This document shows positions 1 through 8,622 of a DNA stretch of 50,371 nucleotides, in pieces; within the stretch, counting starts at the first letter, position 1, and each line of letters opens with the position of its first letter. A program made the translations under genes and the position numbers. The stretch is taken from assembly GCA_009746045.1 (NCBI GenBank), contig RPFO01000457.1, positions 1-50,371 of the forward strand. Reading direction: 5' to 3'. The notes under the pieces are model-generated. The model saw nothing but the letters and a program-made list of their open reading frames with translations, was not told the DNA's origin and made no database searches. This stretch comes from Mesostigma viride (lineage: Eukaryota > Streptophyta > Mesostigmatophyceae > Mesostigmatales > Mesostigmataceae).

Positions 1-624
1 AAAATGACGGGAAAGGTAGGATAGCAGCAGGATTTTTACGGATTCAAGAAGCATCATTAACAATAGCTTCCCTTACGACCATTAAAGCTGAAACAAAATC
101 GATAACCACAGCCCAGGCATCCATTATGCTTTATTTATCCGACAGAATTCAGGTCGGACCCCCTGCTGATGGTAAAGAAAGAAAGCCCAGCGACATTGTA
201 GATCCAACCAGCCCCCATAAAATAGAATTGATCAGTAACTAATCTCTCAACATTCGAGCATTATGTCTGCCTTCCGGCTTCCGCATGCCAGATTTGTCAC
301 GTTTCGCCTAAAGCCGTTGCCATGGCCACTTGAAGGGTTGTTCATGCACCAACTTTCACGGTACGGGAGGATACGCCGGGAATCTTTTTCGCGCGAAAAA
401 CTTCGCCGCTCCGAGCCCATCTCATTGCATTTCCCATGTCACTGAGGACTATGATCACGTGACGCATGCAGTCTACGTGCAAATTTGTTAGATAATTAAC
501 CCGTGTAATTTACGTATACCCGGATGGGTGTCTCTGCCCTCCTTGTACTATGTATTCTGATCGGCACTATGTATGATTGTGCTCCGCGACTCCCCTCCCA
601 AATGGATCGAAGCGCTGTGATGAC
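1..624. other. No recognisable gene
   Basis: This stretch has ordinary base composition and no domain I recognise. One short open frame at 263-445 (60 codons, ATG start) has no recognisable motif and is not supported as a gene. Confidence 0.5.
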
Positions 625-811
625 ATGAATGAATGAATGAATGAATGAATGAATGAATGAATGAATGAATGAATGAATGAATGAATGAATGAATGAATGA
701 ATGAATGAATGAATGAATGATGAATGATATGAATGAATGAATGAATGAATGAATGAATGAATTGAATGAATGAATGAATGAATGAATGAATGAATAATGA
801 ATGAATGAATG
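625..811. repeat. (TGAA)n tetranucleotide microsatellite
   Basis: About 46 copies of TGAA, with a few single-base slips near 720-800. It runs directly into the GGGA array on its right, so the change is from TGAA to GGGA with the 4-nt register nearly kept. Confidence 0.95.
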
Positions 812-2912
812 AGGGAGGGAGGAGGGAGGGAGGGAGGCAGGGAGGGAGGGAGGGAGGGAGGGAGGGAGGGAGGGGGGAGGGAGGGAGGAGGGAGGGAGGG
901 AGGGAGGAGGAGGGAGGGAGGGAGGGAGGGAGGAGGGGGGAGGGAGGGGGAGGGAGGGAGGAGGGAGGGAGGGAGGGAGGGAGGGAGGGAGGGAGGAGGG
1001 AGGGAGGGAGGGAGGGAGGGAGGGAGGGAGGGAGGGAGGAGGAGGGAGGGAGGGAGGGAGGGAGGGAGGGAGGGAGGAGGGAGGAGGGAGGGAGGGAGGG
1101 AGGGAGGGAGGTCCGAGGGAGGGAGGGAGGGAGGGAGGGAGGGAGGGAGGGAGGGAGGGAGGGAGGGAGGGAGGGAGGGAGGAGGGAGGGAGGGAGGGAG
1201 GGAGGGAGGGAGGGAGGGAGGGAGGGAGGGAGGGAGGGAGGGAGGGAGGGAGGGAGGAGGGAGGGAGGGAGGGAGGGAGGGAGGGAGGGAGGGAGGCAGG
1301 GAGGGAGGGAGGGAGGGAGGGAGGAGGGAGGGAGGGAGGGAGGGAGGGAGGGAGGAGGGAGGGAGGGAGGGAGGGAGGGAGGGAGGGAGGGAGGAGGAGG
1401 GAGGGAGGAGGGAGGGAGGGAGGGAGGGAGGGAGGGAGGGAGGGAGGGAGGGAGGGAGGGAGGGAGGGAGGGAGGGGAGGGAGGGAGGGAGGGAGGGAGG
1501 AGGGAGGGAGGAGGGAGGGAGGGAGGGAGGAGGGAGGGAGGGAGGGAGGAGGAGGGAGGGAGGGAGGGAGGGAGGGAGGAGGGAGGGAGGGAGGGAGGGA
1601 GGGAGGGAGGGAGGGAGGAGGGAGGGAGGGAGGGAGGGAGGGAGGGAGGGAGGGAGGGAGGGAGGGAGGGAGGAGGGAGGGAGGGAGGGAGGGAGGGAGG
1701 GAGGGAGGGAGGGAGGGAGGGAGGGAGGGAGGGAGGGAGGGAGGGAGGGAGGAGGGAGGGAGGGAGGGAGGGAGGGAGGGAGGGAGGGAGGGAGGGAGGG
1801 AGGGAGGGAGGGAGGGAGGGAGGGAGGGAGGGAGGGAGGGAGGGAGGGAGGGAGGGAGGGAGGGAGGGAGGGAGGGAGGAGGGAGGGAGGGAGGGAGGAG
1901 GGAGGGAGGGAGGGAGGGAGGGAGGGAGGAGGGAGGGAGGGAGGGAGGGAGGGAGGGAGGGAGGCAGGCAGGGAGGGAGGGAGGCAGGGAGGCAGGGAGG
2001 GAGGGGGAGGGAGGGAGGGAGGGAGGGAGGGAGGGAGGGAGGGAGGGAGGGAGGGAGGGAGGGAGGGAGGGAGGGAGGGAGGGGAGGGAGGGAGGGAGGG
2101 AGGGAGGAGGGAGGGAGGGAGGGAGGGAGGGAGGGAGGGAGGGAGGGAGGGAGGGAGGAGGGAGGGAGGGAGGGAGGGAGGGAGGGAGGGAGGGAGGGAG
2201 GGAGGGAGGGAGGGAGGGAGGGAGGGAGGAGGGAGGGAGGGAGGGAGGAGGGAGGGAGGAGGGAGGAGGGAGGAGGGAGGGAGGGAGGGAGGGAGGGAGG
2301 GAGGGAGGGAGGGAGGGAGGGAGGGAGGGAGGGAGGGAGGGAGGGAGGGAGGGAGGGAGGGAGGGAGGAGGGAGGGAGGGAGGGAGGGAGGGAGGGAGGG
2401 AGGGAGGGAGGGAGGGAGGGAGGGAGGGAGGGAGGAGGGAGGGAGGGAGGGAGGGAGGGAGGGAGGGAGGGAGGGAGGGAGGGAGGGAGGGAGGGAGGGA
2501 GGGAGGGAGGGAGGAGGAGGAGGGAGGGAGGGAGGGAGGGAGGGAGGCAGGAGGGAGGGAGGGAGGGAGGGAGGGAGGCAGGGAGGGAGGGGAGGGAGGG
2601 AGGGAGGGAGGGAGGGAGGGAGGGAGGGAGGGAGGGAGGAGGGAGGGAGGAGGGAGGGAGGGAGGGAGGGAGGGAGGGAGGGAGGGAGGAGGGAGGGAGG
2701 AGGAGGGAGGGAGGGAGGGAGGAGGGAGGAGGGAGGGAGGGAGGGAGGGAGGGAGGGAGGGAGGGAGGGAGGGAGGGAGGGAGGGAGGGAGGGAGGGAGG
2801 GAGGGAGGGAGGGAGGGAGGGAGGGAGGGAGGGAGGGAGGGAGGGAGGGAGGGAGGGAGGGAGGGAGGGAGGGAGGGAGGGAGGGAGGGAGGGAGGGAGG
2901 GAGGGAGGGAGG
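811..2912. repeat. (GGGA)n polypurine array, about 2.1 kb
   Basis: Roughly 500 tandem GGGA units make an almost uninterrupted purine plus strand. Scattered losses of one G (GGA triplets), occasional GGCA units and one GTCC interruption near 1111 break the register. It translates as REGG or LPPS repeats in several frames, which explains the long open frames on both strands; none is a credible gene. Runs of GGG every 4 nt could form G-quadruplexes, and the purine/pyrimidine strand split could form triplex DNA (inference). Confidence 0.95.
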
Positions 2913-3144
2913 AATGACTGGGTGAATGGGTGAATGGGTGAATGAGTGAATGCGTGAATGGGTGGGTGGGCAGGTGGGTGGGTGGGTGGGTGGGTGGGTG
3001 GGTGGGTGGGTGGGTGGGTGGGTGGGTGGGTGGGTGGGTGGGTGGGTGGGTGGGTGGGTGGGTGGGTGGGTGGGTGGGTGGGTGGGTGGGTGGGTGGGTG
3101 GGTGGGTGGGTGGGTGGGTGGGTGGGTGGGTGGGTGGGTGGGTG
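2913..3144. repeat. (TGGG)n array with a TGAATGGG transition
   Basis: A short transition (TGACTGGG, TGAATGGG, TGAATGAG, TGAATGCG) leads into about 45 copies of TGGG from about 2960. The transition mixes TGAA and TGGG units, which suggests that the three neighbouring arrays arose from one another by point change and expansion. Confidence 0.93.
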
Positions 3145-3637
3145 GATGGACGAATGGTGCATTGAGCTTTGTGAAATAAATAATAAATGTTACTCTGTGT
3201 CCTGCGCCGGTGCATGCCCACCATATATCGGCACCCTACCTCTTACCCACTTGTGTCCAACGCTGGCGATATAAGCACAAAGACAGTAAGAAACCATCTA
3301 TAAACAGGAAACAACAGCAGCGAAAAAACTCGACAATAGAGGGGGTGCCGCATCAGGCTAGCAGTTGCCACATGTATATCCCTGAAGGTACCTCCAATCC
3401 TACAAAATTAAGATGAAATCTAACAGTAAGGTTAACAATTGCTTTCAACAAACCACACATGAAAGCATGCTTATGCTCGTAATAAACACGACTGACAGGG
3501 GTTATCTTAACCCTCCGCATACATGACTAACTATGAACGGTCCCCTCGACTCCTCACTGCTGCAATAAGTAAGAAAGTATTTGCGTGCAATGTCCTCATA
3601 TTAAGTGATACAACTAATATAATAATAACCACAAAAA
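3145..3637. other. Intergenic, downstream of LRR gene 1
   Basis: AT-richer sequence between the TGGG array and the stop codon of the minus-strand LRR gene. It should hold that gene's 3' untranslated region. I see no clear AATAAA or TGTAA signal in the first 150 bases past the stop. Confidence 0.4.
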
Positions 3638-5380
3638 CTACTGTGATACTGGCTGCAGTAAGCTCGCGTCCACATGCAGCCGTTCCATCTGCCGACAGCC
3701 CTTGGCCACCGCCCGCACGCCCGCCCTCGTGACCCCGGTCCCTTTTCCGACATACAAACACCGCAACGCCTTGCATGCCTCCGCCATCACCATGAGGCTT
3801 TCATCCGTCACCTCATGGGACCGCCCCACCATGAGTGTGTGCAAGAGCGGGCAGTGGCTCGCGACCGCGCCCACGCTGGCATCCGTGACCCTGCCACACC
3901 CCGTGAGATTCAAATACTGGAGCAGGCCGCAGCGCGATGCGACCTCAAGTATCCCAGCATCCGTCACCAGGCCGCAATCCGCCAGGTCCAGGTGTCCCAG
4001 CTGGGGGCAACGCGAGGCGACCATGACGATGCTCTCGTCCGCAACGTCGGTGCAATATCCGACATTCAGATGTTCCAATCTGGGGCAGCTTCCCGCCACT
4101 GCCCTTATCCCATCATCCGTCACCCGATGACAGCACGCCAAGCTGAGATACATGAGCCCGGGGCAGCCCCCCGCGATCGCGACTATGGAAGCCGAGGTAA
4201 TCTCCCGGCACCCGGACACATCCAAGCACTGGAGCTGCGGGCACTGGGCCGCGACCGCGGTGATTCCGTCGTCTGTCACCCGCTCGCATCCCACCACGCT
4301 CAGGTAGCACAGCTGGGGGCACCCCAACGCGACCGCCCGGACGCCAGCATTGCCGAGCTTGGGGCACCACGACACATTCAAGTGACGCAGCGCGGAGGAG
4401 GCGGTCGAGATGGCGGCTATTCCGACATCTGACACGCCGGGGCACCAGGCGAGGTCGAGGTGGGTCAGCAGGGCTGCCCCACTGCTGGCGCCGCCACCGC
4501 CCGTGCTGCCCCTGCCCTCGCCACTGTTGCCATCCGCAGAGTTTCCAACACTGCTGCCACTTGCCCGTTTGGTCATGACAGTCGTTCCACGACCGTTGTT
4601 GCTGCAGGCACTGCCAGTGCCATCTGAGGCACTTGATTCGCCATGACCATTTGGCAAGTCACCCACTATGGCATCACTGCCGCCGCTGCCGTGGCTCCTG
4701 CTCTCTGTACCACATACGCCACTGCCGCCACCACTGCCGCCACCAGCTCCAGCACCACCACTGATGGCAGCAGCGATGCCCTTGCCGTGGCCATTGGCTT
4801 CGTACCCACCCGCGCCCCCAACGTTGTCTCGCGACGCGAGCGCGACAAGTGTCGCGTCATCCATGCACTCGCACCGCGCCAGATCCAGGTGCCACAACCC
4901 CCTGCACCGCGCCGCCAGCACCCGCAGCACCTCCTCACTGACCGCCCACGGGCGCGTACTGGTCGGAGCGTCCTCCACGCCATGCGCGCACGCCAGCATA
5001 TCTGTTACCTGTGCGCTGGTCGCACTGCCCGGGATCCACCCCCGCCGCTGGGCGCAAAAGGAGCGCAGGTGGGGGCACCGCTCCAGCAGCCAGCACAACC
5101 CTCTCGAACGGGCCGGGTCGAGGGTCACCCCCGCCAGCTCCGCGGCGCAGAGCTCCCCCAGGGAGGCTAATGAGTCATCGACAGCGCACCGAAAGGAGCG
5201 GCAAAGCCCGCGCAACCGGACGCGTTCTAGTAGAGGGATGCGGTTCATGATGCTTTCGCCGACACCGCGCACGCTGAGGAGGTCTTGCAGGCGGGGGGCG
5301 CCTGGGGGCGGAGGTTGCGAGGCGGGCAAGAGGGACATGGCTGCCAATTGCGCGAGGAGGATCTCGTTCAGGTCCTTCAT
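3638..5380 (-). CDS. F-box-like / AMN1-type leucine-rich-repeat protein 1
   Basis: The 580-codon frame opens with ATG at 5380; upstream in frame there is only a TTG. Residues 31-72 look like a degenerate F-box (LLERVRLRGLCRSFRCAV core). Residues 162-186 form one cysteine-containing LRR. Residues 187-302 are a low-complexity Gly/Ser/Asn linker. From residue 305 to the C-terminus about ten 26-residue LRRs follow with the pattern LxxLxLxxCxxVTDxGIxAVAxxCPQ. Such LRRs (AMN1 and FBXL families) form a curved protein-binding solenoid, and in FBXL proteins the F-box links it to an SCF ubiquitin ligase; that role here is inference. The gene is intronless and is a paralogue of 12979-14196, sharing the N-terminal block and the C-terminal GVRAV...CRQ ending. 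The long linker is absent from the paralogue. No clear promoter was seen; a 46-bp tandem repeat lies just upstream. Confidence 0.85.
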   Translation of the reverse strand: MKDLNEILLAQLAAMSLLPASQPPPPGAPRLQDLLSVRGVGESIMNRIPLLERVRLRGLCRSFRCAVDDSLASLGELCAAELAGVTLDPARSRGLCWLLERCPHLRSFCAQRRGWIPGSATSAQVTDMLACAHGVEDAPTSTRPWAVSEEVLRVLAARCRGLWHLDLARCECMDDATLVALASRDNVGGAGGYEANGHGKGIAAAISGGAGAGGGSGGGSGVCGTESRSHGSGGSDAIVGDLPNGHGESSASDGTGSACSNNGRGTTVMTKRASGSSVGNSADGNSGEGRGSTGGGGASSGAALLTHLDLAWCPGVSDVGIAAISTASSALRHLNVSWCPKLGNAGVRAVALGCPQLCYLSVVGCERVTDDGITAVAAQCPQLQCLDVSGCREITSASIVAIAGGCPGLMYLSLACCHRVTDDGIRAVAGSCPRLEHLNVGYCTDVADESIVMVASRCPQLGHLDLADCGLVTDAGILEVASRCGLLQYLNLTGCGRVTDASVGAVASHCPLLHTLMVGRSHEVTDESLMVMAEACKALRCLYVGKGTGVTRAGVRAVAKGCRQMERLHVDASLLQPVSQ

Positions 5381-5451
5381 GCTCGCGTACCTTTGAGGAT
5401 AAATGAAGGGCAGTAAGTACGAAAAGGACAGTAATATCAATCAGATAGCCA

Positions 5452-5700
5452 GCGGTTAGTATTACCGTTGCTCATGAATAGTAATATCAGCCTGCGCACG
5501 GTTAGTAATATGGTTGCTCATGAATTGTAATATCAGCCTGCGCACGGTTAGTAATATGGTTGCTCATGAATAGTAATATCAGCCTGCGCACGGTTAGTAA
5601 TATGGTTGCTCATGAATAGCAACATCAGCCTGCGCACGGTTAGTAGCGTGGTTGCTCATGAACAGGAATATCAGCCTGCGCACGGTTAGTAGCGTGGCTG
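5452..5700. repeat. 46-bp tandem repeat upstream of LRR gene 1
   Basis: About five copies of a 46-bp unit containing CAGCCTGCGCACGGTTAGTA and TTGCTCATGAA. The CTCATGAA core recurs at 5471, 5517 and every 46 bp after that. The last copies (from about 5615) drift from AATATG to AGCGTG. It starts about 70 bp upstream of the LRR gene 1 start codon, so it could overlap that gene's promoter or 5' untranslated region. Confidence 0.92.
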
Positions 5701-6116
5701 TGTACGTCACATGCACTACAAATTATAAGAACACGCACATGCCTTGTCCTTGAGACGTGGACGTTCCCGCAAAACCGCGTACGTGTCTACTGGGTATGTC
5801 TTCCCGCAAATGCATGTGGGTAATCGCCACGGTAATTACCACGGTAGCGAGAATGCTTGGCAGTATGTACAGTCAGGGGCGACCTTGCGAGGTTGCGGGC
5901 GTCAGGAGCCACAATGCTGCTCGTGGATGCGAGCAGTAGATGCGGTAAATATGCCCATCATGGCTGCCCAATTTCGTGCATGCCAGCTCCCTGGGCGCTG
6001 TGGTGAGTTCAAGTGCAAGGACCACCAAACAAGAGCCACCAAGCAAGAACAAGTGGCATTTAAGCAGCCGTGCGGGAGGGTCAGCGACACTGCCATGGCA
6101 AGAGCAGCGGATCTAG
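5701..6116. other. No supported gene
   Basis: An open frame runs 5744-6505, but its N-terminal part has no recognisable domain and the rest is translated repeat, so I do not call it a gene. Confidence 0.4.
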
Positions 6117-6292
6117 CAGTAACGGCAATAGCATCCGTGGAAACAGCATCAATTGAAATAGCATTAACGGCAATAGCATTAACGGAAATAGCATTAACGG
6201 AAATAGCATTAACGGCAATAGCATTAATGGCACTGGCATTAACGGCAATAGCATTAATGGCAATAGCATTAACGGCAATAGCATTATGGGAG
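6117..6292. repeat. 15-bp minisatellite
   Basis: About eleven imperfect copies of GGCAATAGCATTAAC, with the variants GGAAATAGC and GGCACTGGC. Because the unit is five codons long, one frame reads as repeated TAIAL pentapeptides. Confidence 0.88.
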
Positions 6293-6387
6293 TGGGCAGA
6301 GATGTGGGAAGCTGCTTACATGCTTGAAGTAAAAAATATTGATGATGGGATGATTGTGATCCTTGGGGGGGGAGGCGTTCGTCGGGG

Positions 6388-6478
6388 GGAAAGCGGGGAG
6401 AAGGAGGAGGAGCAGCGATCATGGCAAGAGTGGGGAAAGCGGGGAGAAGGAGGAGGAGCAGCGGTCATGGCAAGAGTC
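6388..6478. repeat. 46-bp direct duplication
   Basis: Two adjacent copies of a purine-rich 46-bp block (AAGCGGGGAGAAGGAGGAGG...CATGGCAAGAGT), starting at 6391 and 6437, with one mismatch (GATC against GGTC). Confidence 0.85.
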
Positions 6479-6573
6479 ACAGAGACAGTGGGGCCAGCTG
6501 TCTAGGTCTGGGCCAACCGGCCCCCTGTCAGAGGGGTGGCTCTCGCAAAGCCTAGGAACTGGGTGCAATAGTA

Positions 6574-6962
6574 AATTAAATTAAAATTAAATTGGAACCT
6601 ATCTCCGTTGGGAGTACATGTAGCACATATCCCTGAGAAGGGGCACATGGCTTTTAATACATTCTGGGCTACTTCCTGCGAGGGAAGGGTGTAAACTACT
6701 CTTGCTCGGGGTGCACAAGGTGCACCTGCACCACTATGTATTCCAGCACCTAAGGCGCGGACAGAGGGTGGAAGATCATCATGGGTAGACAATGGCTAGG
6801 GCATGGCTTCTCAGCAGAGAGGAGCTCTCTGCATAGGCAAGGCTGGGCTAAATTCTTAATGCATCATCCATGGGGAGTCCCACTATAGGCGCACATGCGC
6901 GTAAGCGTGGGCCACGTGCTAGGCTAAGCCCGACTAATCTACACTACTGCTATATATTCCAA
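6574..6962 (-). mobile_element. 5'-truncated LINE fragment (3' UTR and AT-rich tail)
   Basis: Read on the minus strand, this is the 3' untranslated region of the LINE family seen elsewhere in the window, ending with ACTCCCAACGGAGA and an AATTT-type tail at about 6574-6596. It contains no coding part. It is flanked by an 11-bp target-site duplication with one mismatch: GTGCAATAGTA at 6563-6573 and GTGCAGTAGTA at 6963-6973. The right two thirds match the 36290-36578 segment inverted, and the left third matches 35621-35790 directly. This copy therefore shows the uninverted order of the family's 3' UTR. Confidence 0.85.
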
Positions 6963-6973
6963 GTGCAGTAGTA

Positions 6974-8074
6974 GGCAGCAGTCATTCTGACTCATAAATC
7001 CTGGACACAGCAGCGGCCGTGGTGGTGTAGTCTTCGGGATTGCTCTTTTAACCCAACAGGCATCCGGTGTCGCATAGCCCTGGCTTACTAACATTGGTCA
7101 CTGTAACGATAGACCACGCCATCGGTCACTGTAACGATAGGCCACGTACAGTGAACAACCAGGACTTGTTGAGTGTTCGCAAGCCTTTAACAGAGTTACG
7201 CCCATTATAAACTACAGAGCCTGACACAGGGAAACCATTGAAACCATTGGTTGACTCCAGACGTAGTAACATCAATTACTCAGTCGTTTGATATTTACGC
7301 GCCTTGGGGGGGGGGGGCCAATATTCCGACTCCGAGAGTTACAATATATCCTTCACATTGCGAGCGAGGTGTCGCGAGGAACGCATCCGTCACAACGGCT
7401 CATGGACAAGCCAGTAGTCATCATTTACAGCAAGCCACTTACTTTTAGAGGCACAAGCGTGGTCCAGCTCGGAGAGCCAGGAATGCACTCAAATGGGCCG
7501 ACGAAGCGAAGGTCGTTGTCGGACGCAGTTGCCGGATGCCATCCTCAAATGCATGCGGTAGCGTCTTCAATGTTCTACGCCCGCACGTACTGGACCGTGA
7601 AGACATCTCGACGCAGTCTCCAGACAAGTTTTCCTGAATAATAATGCAGGTATCGCGGCCTAAAATCTAACGCCTGTTCTTTGGTCGGCAAGCAGACTCC
7701 AATTTAGGAATGGCAAAATCATTTTTTTTCTTAATGGCATGGTAGGCTAGGTGCTCGTGGGCGCTGCAAGAGAGGCAATTAGAACGCGCCGAGCGTTGGG
7801 TGTTGCCAATGCGCTGCCGCGATTATTGCCTCTTCCCCGACAGGATATGGCAGCCCAAGTTTATACGTAACTGTCTGGTTGACAAGTATCAGAATGTTGC
7901 GGACAGGAAGCCGACGCGGACAGTCTCCATACCTGGCAAGTCGCACAAGGTCGCGTATGTACTCCCGGCCCGCAGAGAGGTGGTGTGCCGTTCGCGCCTT
8001 TCCGACTCCTGACTCCGTCACTGCCTCCATTACTGTGCCAGCAACATTTAAATTTATTGAGCTCTTGTTTATCT
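6974..8074. other. Long stretch without a recognisable gene
   Basis: There are several open frames of 60-170 codons on both strands, none with a motif I recognise. A 28-bp near-direct repeat (GGTCACTGTAACGATAG...CCACG) starts at 7096 and 7124. A run of 12-13 G lies near 7306. Confidence 0.5.
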
Positions 8075-8267
8075 GGCGGAGCCAATTTTCGGAAGAACCG
8101 TTAGGTTCGGCAGAATTGGCGAAGCTTATAAGGCCGTACACGTGAGAAAACATAGGAATAGGGGATGAAAATCCGTCAATCCATCCATCCATACATACAT
8201 ACATCCACCGAATTTGTCCCGAATTTGCAAGCATAAGGGTGAGGTTCTTCCGAAAATTGGCTCCGCC
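8075..8267. repeat. 25-bp perfect inverted repeat (hairpin or small MITE-like element)
   Basis: 8075-8099 begins GGCGGAGCCAATTTTCGGAA, and all 25 bp are repeated exactly in reverse complement at 8243-8267. The 143-bp loop includes CATC/CATA tetranucleotides at about 8177-8208. This could be the terminal inverted repeat of a tiny non-autonomous DNA transposon. I did not find a clear target-site duplication. Confidence 0.75.
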
Positions 8268-8320
8268 GTAGAGTTTCAACGGGCAAGTTGCAAACACGCA
8301 CGTTACTTGATATTGAGCGT

Positions 8321-8400
8321 GTCGTCTGTCTCTGGTCCTCAGCGGAGGACTGAGTCGATCTCAGTCCTCTACCGAGGACCGAGTTTTTGAGGTTTGTAGA
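8321..8400. repeat. Left terminal repeat of the piggyBac-type element
   Basis: This holds two consecutive hairpins, GTCCTC-agcg-GAGGAC and CTCAGTCCTC-taccg-GAGGACCGAG, with the arms GAGGACTGAG and CTCAGTCCTC also complementary to each other. It matches 36581-36660 without gaps. Confidence 0.7.
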
Positions 8401-8622
8401 AAATTCGCCCTGGTCGGAATATTTGTCAAAAAAATTCTCTCTAAATTTATTCAAATACTACGTGAAAAGATGTTTCTGGGACATATTTTTGCGATTTTTT
8501 TGGATTTTGTTTTGACCCTCATCTGTAGGGGGGTAACCGCTAGGGTACCCTAAAAAATTTTGGGCGAAAAACGGTACCAAAAAGGGACGACTGCGACTGA
8601 CGACGACGATGCACGGTCAGCG

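Noticed and set aside
263-445. 60-codon frame with ATG
   Set aside because: Short, basic, without motif or supporting context.
496-3224. Open frames of about 700-890 codons on both strands (PPSL, REGG and GGWV repeats)
   Set aside because: They are translations of stop-free tetranucleotide arrays, open in several frames at once, with no non-repeat domain.
5744-6505. 253-codon plus-strand frame
   Set aside because: Half is a translated 15-bp minisatellite and a 46-bp duplication; the rest shows no motif.
7010-7085. tRNA-like sequence (GGTGTAGTCTTCGGGATTGCTC followed by CTTTTAACCC)
   Set aside because: It recalls a tRNA-Lys D arm and anticodon loop, but the T arm and acceptor pairing are missing.
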